Shown: positions 23,956-33,918 of the stretch, one piece after another | How the letters are laid out: every line of letters starts with the position of its first letter | Position numbering within the stretch: position 1 is the stretch's first letter | DNA from: Labilithrix sp. | GTDB taxonomy: Bacteria; Myxococcota_A; Polyangia; Polyangiales; Polyangiaceae | Length of the DNA stretch: 45,625 bases | Direction of reading: 5' to 3' | NCBI GenBank assembly: GCA_019637105.1 | Contig: JAHBWF010000048.1 | Location: 1 to 45,625, forward strand | Translations under genes and position numbers: made by a program | The notes under the pieces: generated by a model | Databases searched by the model: none | Told to the model about the DNA's origin: nothing | Seen by the model: only the letters and a program-made list of their open reading frames with translations

Positions 23956-24159
23956 TCCCGGGCCCCCCCCCGCGAGCATCCATCCTCCCCACGAACGGAG
24001 CACGTCCATGACGGCGGACACCTCACACTCGGGCCGGACTGCGAACTGCCGACGGCGGCTCGCCGAGGAGGACGGCGTCGTCGGCGAGAGCGGAGCGGCG
24101 CTGGTCGTGCAGCGGGCGTCCAACCACCGCGAGTCATCACGCCGCTCGAGGAGGGCTTC

Positions 24160-25644
24160 ATGGGCCACTCGGACATCTCGGACCTGCTCGGCGAAATCGA
24201 GGCCTTGCGCGAAGCGGTCGAAAGGGACGCCCAGGAGATCGGCGGCCGCTGGCACGAGTGGATCGAACGCGACGGCTTCGCGCCGAGCGCCGAGAACTTC
24301 GCGCACTACCTGGCCTTCCGCCGCCACGACATCCGGCCGCTCCAGCGCAGGCTGATGGCGCGCGGGCTGTCTTCGCTCGGCCGAGCCGAGAGCCGCGTGA
24401 TGCCGACGCTCGACGCGGTGCTCTCCGTCCTGCGCGCTCTGGACGCGGGCGAGCCGCCGTCGCCGCGACCCGATCCGGCCTTCTTCGCCGGTGAGGAACG
24501 CATCGCCGCGCGCACGCGCGAGCTGCTCGGAGAGCGCTCGCATCACAGCCTCGTCCATCTCATGGTGACGCTGCCCTCCGCGGCGGCCGAGGACGCGGGC
24601 TTCCTGCTCCGCTTGGCCGAGCTCGGGGTCGAGGCGGTGCGGATCAACTGCGCTCATGACGACGAGGCCGCCTGGTCCGGCATGATCGGCAACGTGAAGC
24701 GGGCGGCCGAGAGAACCGGGCGGCGCATGAAGGTGCTGATGGACCTCGCCGGCCCCAAGATTCGTACCGGCGAGATCCGCAAGGCCGACGGCGTCGAGCG
24801 CGTGATGGTCGGCGACGAGCTCGCCGTCACCCTGCCGGGGCGGCTCGACGAGCCGGGCGAGGACTTGCCCGCGCTCGAATGCACGCGGCCCGAGGCGCTG
24901 AGCGCCGCCGACGTCGGGCACCGCGTCTTCATCGACGACGGCAAGCTCGACACCAAGGTGCTGCGCCGCGAGCCCTGGGGCGTGGTGGTCGGCGTCTTCG
25001 CCGGTCCCCCGAAGAACGGCTACAAGCTCAAGGCCGAGAAGGGCATCAACTTCCCCGATACCGAGCTCAGCGTACCGGCGCTGACCGACGACGATATCGA
25101 GGCTCTCGGCTTCATCGCGCGCCACGCCGACGGCGTCGAATACTCCTTCGTTCAGCACGTCGAAGACGTGGAGCGACTGCGCGAGGCGCTCGCCCGCGAG
25201 CGCCCGGACGACTGGCGCAGCCTCGGGTTGGTGCTCAAGATCGAAACGGCGCGCGCGGTCAGGAACCTGCCGGACATGCTGGTGCGCGCGGCCGGCAGCC
25301 AGCCCACCGCCATCATGATCGCGCGCGGCGATCTGGCGGTGGAGATCGGCTTCACGCGGCTGGCCGAGATGCAGGAGGAGATCCTCTGGCTCGGCGAAGC
25401 GGCGCAGATCCCCGTGATCTGGGCGACCCAGGTGCTGGAGAGCTATCTCAAGAACGGCGTCCCCTCGCGCGGCGAGATGACCGACGCGGCCATGGCGGCG
25501 CGCGCCGAATGCGTCATGCTCAACAAGGGGCCGTTTCTCTTCGAAGCGATCTCCGAGCTCGATCGGCTCCTGGATCGCATGGGCGAGCATATGAACAAGA
25601 AGACGCCCCAGCTTCGGCCGCTGCGGAGCTGGTCATCCGAATGA
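24160..25644 (+). CDS. Atypical pyruvate kinase with N-terminal extension
   Basis: A 494-residue protein. Residues 1-125 are a helical extension (SDISDLLGEIEALREAVERD and FAHYLAFRRHDIRPLQRRLM). The pyruvate kinase barrel follows, with AVRINCAHDDEAAW, MDLAGPKIRTGEI, GINFPDTELSVPALT, SLGLVLKIETARAVRN, IMIARGDLAVEIGF and IWATQVLES. PEP/ADP-site residues (AGPKIRTG, IARGD) are present. The usual C-terminal allosteric domain is absent; the protein ends soon after the barrel. It would convert PEP and ADP to pyruvate and ATP. The ATG follows GAGGAGGG. Leucine codons show visibly more CTG than its CTC-dominated neighbours, suggesting a different origin. Confidence 0.85.
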   Translation: MGHSDISDLLGEIEALREAVERDAQEIGGRWHEWIERDGFAPSAENFAHYLAFRRHDIRPLQRRLMARGLSSLGRAESRVMPTLDAVLSVLRALDAGEPPSPRPDPAFFAGEERIAARTRELLGERSHHSLVHLMVTLPSAAAEDAGFLLRLAELGVEAVRINCAHDDEAAWSGMIGNVKRAAERTGRRMKVLMDLAGPKIRTGEIRKADGVERVMVGDELAVTLPGRLDEPGEDLPALECTRPEALSAADVGHRVFIDDGKLDTKVLRREPWGVVVGVFAGPPKNGYKLKAEKGINFPDTELSVPALTDDDIEALGFIARHADGVEYSFVQHVEDVERLREALARERPDDWRSLGLVLKIETARAVRNLPDMLVRAAGSQPTAIMIARGDLAVEIGFTRLAEMQEEILWLGEAAQIPVIWATQVLESYLKNGVPSRGEMTDAAMAARAECVMLNKGPFLFEAISELDRLLDRMGEHMNKKTPQLRPLRSWSSE

Positions 25645-25695
25645 GGCGCTCGCGGCGTCGGCGTGGCGCATCGGGACCTCCCCCGACGAGCCCCC

Positions 25696-26619
25696 TCACG
25701 TCTCGCGCTCGACCCAGGTGCACTCGGTCGGCTTCTTGTCGTGGCGGAGCCCCATGAAGGCAGGCTGGCGCAACTTGCCGTCGGCCGTCCATTCGGCGTA
25801 GGCGATCTCGCCGACGAGCCTCGGCCGGACCCAGGTCGCGTCCTCGCGCGGGGCCGGCTGGAAGGGAGAGGAGTCCGCGCGAAGCCTCCGCAGCGTCGTG
25901 CTCAGGCTCGCGAGCATCGACGCGGAGAACCCCGTGCCCACCTTCCCGACGTAGCGGAGCCGCTTCCCCTCGTACAAGCCGAGGAGCAGCGCGCCGAGGC
26001 AGCGCCGAAGGCCGCGCGGCGCCGTGAAGCCGCCGATGACGAACTCCGACTGCTTGCGGCACTTGACCTTCAGCCAGCTCCGCGAGCGCCGGCCGGCCTC
26101 GTACGGCGAGGCTTCGTCCTTGGCGAGGATCCCTTCCCAACCTTTGCGCTGCGCCGTTCGAAACGCCGCGAAGCCGTCGACGGGCAGCCGCCTCGCCCGC
26201 ATGAGCGACGGGCCGCGCGCGGGCACGATCTCCTCGAGCGCGACGCGGCGCTCGCGCAGCGGGCGGCGGAGCAGGCTCGCGCCGTCACGCTCGAGGCAGT
26301 CGAAGACCGCGAACGCGGGCCGGATGGGTTCTCCCAGGGCGCGGCGTTGCAGGAGCTGAAAGCGCGAGACGTCGTGCGCGTCGAACGCGACGATCTCGCC
26401 GTCGAGCACCAGGTCTCCGCCCTGTAGAGGCTCGATGGCGCGGGCGACCTCCGCGAACTCGACCGTGATGTCCTTGAGGTTGCGCGAGACGAGCCGCACG
26501 CGCTCGCCGTCGCGATACGCCATCGCGCGGATGCCGTCGTACTTCTCTTCGTACACCCAGCCCGGGCGATCGAACGGCTGGTGCGCCAGCGTCGCCAGCA
26601 TCGGCTCGACGAGCTTCAT
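25696..26619 (-). CDS. ligD: ATP-dependent DNA ligase (LigD ligase domain)
   Basis: A 307-residue stand-alone LigD-type ligase for double-strand-break end joining. The adenylation Lys is K26 in EEKYDGIRAM; other motifs are LVSRNLKDIT, LDGEIVAFD, WEGILAKDEASPYEAGRRSR and SWLKVKC. The C-terminal OB fold begins at about residue 200 with IGGFTAPRG, and YVGKVGTGFS follows. The gene starts in a 4-base ATGA overlap with the upstream phosphoesterase gene, so the two are translated together. The polymerase part of LigD is encoded 18 kb away (44419). Ku is not in this window. Confidence 0.92.
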   Translation of the reverse strand: MKLVEPMLATLAHQPFDRPGWVYEEKYDGIRAMAYRDGERVRLVSRNLKDITVEFAEVARAIEPLQGGDLVLDGEIVAFDAHDVSRFQLLQRRALGEPIRPAFAVFDCLERDGASLLRRPLRERRVALEEIVPARGPSLMRARRLPVDGFAAFRTAQRKGWEGILAKDEASPYEAGRRSRSWLKVKCRKQSEFVIGGFTAPRGLRRCLGALLLGLYEGKRLRYVGKVGTGFSASMLASLSTTLRRLRADSSPFQPAPREDATWVRPRLVGEIAYAEWTADGKLRQPAFMGLRHDKKPTECTWVERET

Positions 26620-27128
26620 GGCCCGCGCACACGTTCGCGCTCGGACGACGCGTAGCGATCCCGACGCTTGATGAGGAGCCAGTCCTTCCCGCGCATCCGG
26701 ACGAGGACCCATGACCCCTTGAGCCTGCGGCCTTCGAGCTCGAACTTAAGCTCGCCCTCCCGGAGCGCGGCGGCGACGTCGGCGTCGTCCTCCGGCGCAT
26801 AGGTCCCGTGGTCCCAGATGACCACCGTGCCGGCGCCGTACTGACCCTCCGGGATGACTCCCTCGAAGCCCGCGTAGTCGAGAGGATGGTCCTCCACGGC
26901 GACCGCCAAGCGCTTCTCGGCAGGATCGGACGACGGTCCCTTCGGGACCGCCCAAGACTTCAGCACCCCATCGACCTCGAGGCGAAAGTCGTAGTGCAGT
27001 CGCCGCGCGTCGTGCTCCTGGACCACGAAGAGCCGGCGCGTCTCCGACGACCTGCGCTTCGGGACCGGCTCGGGCGTGATCCGGAAGCACCGCCTTCTTC
27101 GGTACGGTTCGAGCGTGCGCGAGCTCAC
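26616..27128 (-). CDS. LigD 3'-phosphoesterase domain protein
   Basis: A 170-residue protein matching the phosphoesterase (PE) domain of LigD, which cleans 3' ends before ligation. The signature is FVVQEHDARRLHYDFRLE, then GVLKSWAVPKGPS, EDHPLDYAGFEGVIPEGQYG and GTVVIWDHGTY. The catalytic His and Asp positions of the domain are retained. The start is a GTG at 27128 with AAGGG directly in front; the first 25 residues are a basic extension. It overlaps the ligase gene by four bases. The separation from the polymerase part is unusual (see findings). Confidence 0.88.
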   Translation of the reverse strand: MSSRTLEPYRRRRCFRITPEPVPKRRSSETRRLFVVQEHDARRLHYDFRLEVDGVLKSWAVPKGPSSDPAEKRLAVAVEDHPLDYAGFEGVIPEGQYGAGTVVIWDHGTYAPEDDADVAAALREGELKFELEGRRLKGSWVLVRMRGKDWLLIKRRDRYASSERERVRGP

Positions 27129-27365
27129 CCCTTCACGGCGTGCAGCGCGCGGGCCATCGATGAAGCTCCAGCTCCCGCAGCCCTACCGCAGCGATCTCGC
27201 GATCGCCGGGCTGGCGCGACCCTCGGGAGCAGCGGCGACGCCGGGACCCCGGCGTTCGGCGGCTTCGCCGACACGTAGGACGGAAATCCATCGGGTTCGG
27301 TCGTCGTCGGCCTGACTCGGCACGTCATGGAACCTGCAGAGGGAGGGCGGTCGAAGGAGTCCGCC

Positions 27366-28661
27366 ATGAGAAAGATCGCATCCGTTCACGCTCGCCAGAT
27401 CCTCGACTCCCGGGGTAGCCCGACGGTCGAGGTCGACCTCGTGCTCGACGACCGCCGTAACGGTCGAGCCGCCGTCCCCTCCGGCGCGTCCACGGGATCG
27501 CGCGAGGCGGTCGAGCTCCGCGACGGTGACGAGGAGCGGTACGGCGGCAAGGGCGTCACGAAGGCCGTCGCGAACGTGAACGGGCCCATCGCCAGCCGAC
27601 TCGTCGCCGAACCGGTCGAAGATCAGGCGGCGCTCGACGTCCTCTTGCGCGAGCTCGACGGCACCGAGGACAAGAGCCGCCTCGGTGCCAACGCGATCCT
27701 CGGCGTGTCGCTCGCCTTTGCGCGCGCGGTCGCCGCGAGCGAGCGCGAGCCTCTCTACCGCTCCCTCGGCGGCCCGGGCGCGACGCTGCTGCCGGTCCCG
27801 ATGTTCAACGTGCTGAACGGCGGCGTCCACGCGGACAACAGCGTCGATCCGCAGGAGTTCATGATCGCCCCCTGCGGCGCGCCCTCGTTCTCGGAGGCGC
27901 TCCGGATGGGAGCCGAGACCTACGGCGCGCTCAAGTCCGTGCTGAAGCGGCGCGGCTACGCGACGTCGGTGGGCGACGAGGGCGGGTTCGCCCCGAACGT
28001 TCGATCGAACGAGGAGGCGATCGAGGTCGTCGTCGAGGCCATCTCGAAGGCCGGCTTTCGTGCGGGCGACGACGTCGTCATCGCCCTCGACCCCGCGGCG
28101 AGCGAGTTCTTCGAGGACGGCGCGTACGTCTTCAAGAAGTCCGACGAGAGCCGCCGAACGCCGGCCGAGATGGTCGCGTTCTGGGAGCGCTGGGTCGACA
28201 GATATCCGATCGCGTGCATCGAGGACGGCGTCGCGGAGAACGACGACGCGGGGTGGAAGCTCATCACGCAGCGCCTCGGCGCGCGCGTCCAGCTCGTCGG
28301 CGACGACAACTTCGTCACCGATCCCGCGTTGATTCGCGCCGCCGCTGCCGACGGGATCGCGAACGCGGCGCTGGTCAAGCCGAACCAGATCGGGACTCTG
28401 ACCGAGACCCTGGCCGCGATCGCCGAGGCCAAGAAGGCGGGCTACGGGACCGTCATCAGCCATCGGTCCGGCGAGACGGCCGACGACTTCATCGCCGATC
28501 TCGCCGTCGCCACCTCCGCCGGGCAGATCAAGACGGGAGCCCCGTGTCGCGGCGAGCGCCTCGCCAAGTACAACCGGCTCCTCCGGATCGAAGAGGAGCT
28601 CGGGAGCCGCTCTCGCTACGCTGGGCGCGCGCCCTTCTCCCGCGGGCCAACGCGGCGATGA
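27366..28661 (+). CDS. eno: Enolase
   Basis: A 431-residue cytoplasmic enzyme interconverting 2-phosphoglycerate and PEP. It is full length with the expected motifs: [93 protein letters not shown] and [11 protein letters not shown]. Mg2+ ligands and the catalytic Lys of the KPNQ loop are present. The ATG has AGGAG upstream; the in-frame TTG at 27327 is not needed. A remnant of a second enolase lies at 21341-21575. It is not adjacent to pyrG or ftsB, the usual housekeeping context, so it may be an additional copy belonging to the island. Confidence 0.96.
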   Translation: MRKIASVHARQILDSRGSPTVEVDLVLDDRRNGRAAVPSGASTGSREAVELRDGDEERYGGKGVTKAVANVNGPIASRLVAEPVEDQAALDVLLRELDGTEDKSRLGANAILGVSLAFARAVAASEREPLYRSLGGPGATLLPVPMFNVLNGGVHADNSVDPQEFMIAPCGAPSFSEALRMGAETYGALKSVLKRRGYATSVGDEGGFAPNVRSNEEAIEVVVEAISKAGFRAGDDVVIALDPAASEFFEDGAYVFKKSDESRRTPAEMVAFWERWVDRYPIACIEDGVAENDDAGWKLITQRLGARVQLVGDDNFVTDPALIRAAAADGIANAALVKPNQIGTLTETLAAIAEAKKAGYGTVISHRSGETADDFIADLAVATSAGQIKTGAPCRGERLAKYNRLLRIEEELGSRSRYAGRAPFSRGPTRR

Positions 28662-28774
28662 CGCGATCGACCGTCCTCGCTCGCGCGGTCGCGATCGGCC
28701 TCGCGCTGGAGCTCGCGGCGCGTCGGGGAGACCGCGTCGGTTCACGCGAGCGAGCGCTCTCCGCGACGTCGTGG

Positions 28775-28803
28775 TTGCGAAGATAGTATAGCCCCCTATA
28801 CTA
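28775..28803 (+). promoter_or_regulatory. Promoter of the csoR-like/CDF operon
   Basis: TTGCGA (28775-28780) and TATACT (28798-28803) are 17 bases apart. The expected start site is about 28809-28811, at the GTG start codon itself, so the message would be leaderless. The -10 lies inside the right arm of the operator. Confidence 0.5.
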
Positions 28804-28804
28804 T
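28783..28804. promoter_or_regulatory. Operator: perfect inverted repeat ATAGTATAG-CCCC-CTATACTAT
   Basis: Nine-base perfect arms (28783-28791 and 28796-28804) around four C. AT-rich arms around a C/G run are the recognised operator style of RcnR/DmeR-type CsoR-family repressors. It covers the -10 region of the promoter, so metal-free repressor would block initiation. Confidence 0.82.
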
Positions 28805-28808
28805 CGGC

Positions 28809-29081
28809 GTGCACACCGTCGAGAACAAGAAGAAGCTCATCGCTCGCGTGCGGCGGATCCGCGGGCAACTCGAGGCCGTCGAGCGAGCCCTCGAGGACGA
28901 GCTCGGCTGCGCGGAGGTCCTTCGGACCGTGACGTCCGCGCGCGGCGCCCTCAACGGGCTCGTCGGCGAGCTCATCGAGGACCACATCCGCTCCCACGTC
29001 GTCGATCGAGACCGCGCGACGGCTCCGCAGCGCGAGGCCGCCGAGGAGCTGGTCCAGATCGTACGTGCGTACGTGAAGTGA
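28809..29081 (+). CDS. CsoR/RcnR/FrmR-family metal-responsive repressor
   Basis: A 90-residue all-helical repressor. HTVENKKKLIARVRRIRGQL is the conserved first helix; the family's Cys/His positions are represented by C38 in ELGCAEVLRTVTSARGALNG and by H59 and H63 in EDHIRSHVVD. A single Cys plus His residues fits nickel/cobalt sensors (RcnR/DmeR) better than copper sensors. The start is a GTG five bases after the operator. It is followed by the CDF exporter after only 7 bp, so they form an autoregulated operon de-repressed by metal. Confidence 0.9.
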   Translation: MHTVENKKKLIARVRRIRGQLEAVERALEDELGCAEVLRTVTSARGALNGLVGELIEDHIRSHVVDRDRATAPQREAAEELVQIVRAYVK

Positions 29082-29088
29082 GGTCGCC

Positions 29089-30120
29089 ATGAGGAACGAA
29101 GCATCCGAGCCGCACGACCACCTCCGGCACTCGCACGACCACGGCGTCGCCGCGGCGTCGAACGAAACGAAGACGCGCTCGGTCGTCGCGCTCACGTTCG
29201 CCATGATGGTCGCCGAGCTCGTGGTCGGATACGCGACGAACTCGATCGCCCTCACCGCGGATGGGTGGCACATGGCTACTCACGCCGGCGCGCTCGGGAT
29301 GTCCGCGTTCGCGTACGGGTTCGCGCGCCGGCGATCCTCTTCGAGCGCGTTCTCCTTCGGGACGGGGAAGGTCCACGCGCTGGCCGGCTACACCAGCGCC
29401 ATCGTCCTCGCGCTCATCGCGCTCTTGATGATCGTGACGTCCCTGCGCCGCTTCCTTCAGCCGGAACCCATCGCCTTCTCCGAAGCGCTTCCGATCGCCG
29501 TGCTCGGCCTCGCCGTCAACCTCGTCAGCGTGAAGCTGCTCCACACCGACGAGCCTCGCGCGCCCGACGGCGAAGGTCACGACCACCCCGCGCGAGGCGA
29601 CGACGCCGACCGTCGGGCCCACGGCGGCGAAGGTCACGACCACCCCGCGCGAGGCGACGACCACGGGCACGACCACAACTTGCGCGCCGCGTACGTTCAC
29701 GTGCTCGCCGACGCGCTGACGAGCGTGCTCGCCATCGTCGCTCTGCTCGGCGGCCGTTACCTCGGTTGGACCTTCCTCGACGCGGCGATGGGCGTCGTCG
29801 GCGGCGCGATCATCGCGCGGTGGAGCTACGGCCTGTGCCGTCGAGCGGCGAGGCAGCTCCTCGACGTGGTCCCGTCCGAGAGCCTGGCCCTGCGAATCCG
29901 CGAGCGGATCGAGTCGCAGTTCGAAGGCGCCTCGGTCGTCGACCTCCACCTGTGGGACATCGGGCCCAAGGCGCGGGCGTGCATCGTCTCCATCGCCGCG
30001 CCGTCGCCGGAGGCCCCGAGGGTCTACCGCGAGGCCCTGGCGGCCATCGCCAGCCTCCAGCACGTCACGGTGGAGGTCCACGCCGTTCCGAGCACCACGG
30101 AGACGGCCGTCGCGTCGTGA
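29089..30120 (+). CDS. Cation diffusion facilitator (DmeF-like Co/Ni exporter)
   Basis: A 343-residue inner-membrane antiporter with six helices. It has a His-rich N-terminus (HDHLRHSHDH) and metal sites ADGWHMATHAG in TM2 and HVLADALTS in TM5. The His-rich cytoplasmic loop between TM4 and TM5 contains repeated GEGHDHPARGDD units. The C-terminal domain (VDLHLWDIGPKARACIVSI) is the usual cytoplasmic metal-binding dimerisation domain. The GWHMATH site and the CsoR-family repressor partner match the DmeF group, which exports cobalt and nickel by H+ exchange. The ATG follows GAGGTC. The substrate is inferred, not proven. Confidence 0.9.
   Translation: MRNEASEPHDHLRHSHDHGVAAASNETKTRSVVALTFAMMVAELVVGYATNSIALTADGWHMATHAGALGMSAFAYGFARRRSSSSAFSFGTGKVHALAGYTSAIVLALIALLMIVTSLRRFLQPEPIAFSEALPIAVLGLAVNLVSVKLLHTDEPRAPDGEGHDHPARGDDADRRAHGGEGHDHPARGDDHGHDHNLRAAYVHVLADALTSVLAIVALLGGRYLGWTFLDAAMGVVGGAIIARWSYGLCRRAARQLLDVVPSESLALRIRERIESQFEGASVVDLHLWDIGPKARACIVSIAAPSPEAPRVYREALAAIASLQHVTVEVHAVPSTTETAVAS
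29569..29661 (+). repeat. 36-bp direct repeat inside the CDF gene
   Basis: The segment 29569-29604 recurs at 29626-29661 (offset 57 bp, 19 codons). It encodes GEGHDHPARGDD in the metal-binding loop, so duplication increased the number of His residues. Confidence 0.85.
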
Positions 30121-30333
30121 CGGCTTCCCGGAGCTTGAGCCGGACGGCTCCACGAGTCCGCGAGCGTCGGCCGAACGCTCCGTCGTCGCGGACGTCCGCC
30201 GCGCGACGCTCGGCGGTCGGCCGACCCGCCGCCGGAGCCCGGCCTCGCGGTCGCCCGCACCGACGACCTCGGCCACGACGCTCCGCGGTGTCGGGCTCGG
30301 GAGCGAGCGCCAGCCACGCCGCGACGTCTTCGC

Positions 30334-31440
30334 TCACTTGGGTAGCCGGATCCAGAAGTGGCACCCCGAGGGGCCCGGCGACTCCGCTCCGATGGCCCCG
30401 CCCTGCGCTTCGACCGCGCGGCGCGCGATCGCGAGCCCGAGGCCCGTCCCGGGCTTGGGCGTCGACCCTCGCTCGAAGGGCTCGAAGATCGTTCGGAGCT
30501 CCTCCGGCGAGATCCCGTGACACGTATCGCGGACGTGGATGACGACGTGGTCCTCTCGGTCGTCGACGGAGATCTCGACGGCGCCGGTGTCCGTGTAGCG
30601 AGCGGCGTTGTCCGCGACGTTCTGGACCGCCGCGCGCGTGAGATCCGGATCGACGCGCACCCGAACTTCGGGATCGTAGCTCGCTCGGAACGCGAGCCCC
30701 TTCTCGGACGCCATCGTCCGCGCTCCTTCGAGCGCCGCGTCCATGACGCCGCCGAGCGCGAGCTCGGACGGACGGCAGGTGACCTTGCCGGCCTCGAGCC
30801 TCTGCGTGAGCAGGACGCCGTCGATCAGCTCGCCGAGCCTTCGAAGATTGCGCTCGAGGACGTCGAGCAGGCGCCCCTGTCCGGGCGTCGCCTGCCGTCG
30901 GAGGTGGGAGACCGCGAGGGCCGCGGTGGACAGCGGGTTCCGCAGCTCGTGCGCGAGAAAGCCGACGTGCTCCGCCTGTCTTCGACGGGCATCGTAGTCT
31001 CGCGCCTCGACGTACGACTTCACCGCCACGCGGATCCCGGCGTCGAGTAGATCGTACAGGACCGCCTCGGCGCAGGCGTCGCCCACGCCGTGCTCCTCGG
31101 CTACGTCGCGGATCACCTGCCGGAGGACGACGAACTCGTGGATCAGCTGCGTGATGTCGAAGCCGATGCGCACGCGCGTGATGCCGTGCTCGCGCGCGAT
31201 ATCGGCCCACGCCGCCTCCGCGCCTGATCCGTCCGAAAGCTGCCGAGCCGTCCGATTCGAGAGGAGGAGCTGAGCGAGCGCTTCGAGGTAGGCGGGCAGA
31301 CCGTCGCGGAGGTGCGTGAGCGCGACCTCGGGGGCCCGCGCGATCTCGCGCTCCAGTCGTTCGAGCCAGCGCCGTTCGATGTCGACACGCTGCCGCTCGA
31401 TCACGCGCCCGAGCGCGAGCGTGGATTGTTCCGCGTTCAT
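30334..31440 (-). CDS. Soluble sensor histidine kinase
   Basis: A 368-residue cytoplasmic kinase. The N-terminal ~150 residues are helical and resemble the RsbR-type non-haem globin sensor domain (RVIERQRVDIERRWLERLER, RIGFDITQLIHEFVVLRQVI). HisKA follows with the phospho-acceptor His in FLAHELRNPLST. The HATPase_c domain has NVADNAARYTDTG, VRDTCHGISPEELRTIFEPF and GTGLGLAIARRAVEAQGG. There is no transmembrane segment and no response regulator adjacent, so it is an orphan kinase. It is divergent from ligA. The signal is unknown. Confidence 0.9.
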   Translation of the reverse strand: MNAEQSTLALGRVIERQRVDIERRWLERLEREIARAPEVALTHLRDGLPAYLEALAQLLLSNRTARQLSDGSGAEAAWADIAREHGITRVRIGFDITQLIHEFVVLRQVIRDVAEEHGVGDACAEAVLYDLLDAGIRVAVKSYVEARDYDARRRQAEHVGFLAHELRNPLSTAALAVSHLRRQATPGQGRLLDVLERNLRRLGELIDGVLLTQRLEAGKVTCRPSELALGGVMDAALEGARTMASEKGLAFRASYDPEVRVRVDPDLTRAAVQNVADNAARYTDTGAVEISVDDREDHVVIHVRDTCHGISPEELRTIFEPFERGSTPKPGTGLGLAIARRAVEAQGGAIGAESPGPSGCHFWIRLPK

Positions 31441-31646
31441 GGCGAACCGCCGGCGTCCATCGTCCGGGTCGGAAGCAATCGTCGAACCGGCGCTGCCCGA
31501 AGGACGCGCGACGGCGGCCGTCTCGCGCTCGCCGTTCGGCGTCCCTCGTCTCGTCGCGTTCGGCTCTTCAGCCCCAGAGCCGCACGGGCCCCCGCCGCCA
31601 CGGCGCGACGCGACGCCCGAGTCGATCCTGCAAAACCGAGGAGGTC

Positions 31647-33822
<2,176 letters not shown>

Positions 33823-33918
33823 GGCCCGCCGAGGCCGAGGTGGACCTTCGAGTCGAACCGGCTGAAGCGCGAACCCCGGCCGTGCGGGCATCATCGTTGC
33901 AGACTCACCGCGCGGCCC

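Noticed and set aside
23956-24159. Open frames between UspA and pyruvate kinase genes
   Set aside because: Frames starting at 24008 (plus) and 24176 (minus) have poor composition and overlap better genes; only a nine-C run is notable.
22702-25590. 962-codon minus-strand frame opposite the UspA and pyruvate kinase genes
   Set aside because: No recognisable motif; the plus-strand genes have complete conserved motifs.
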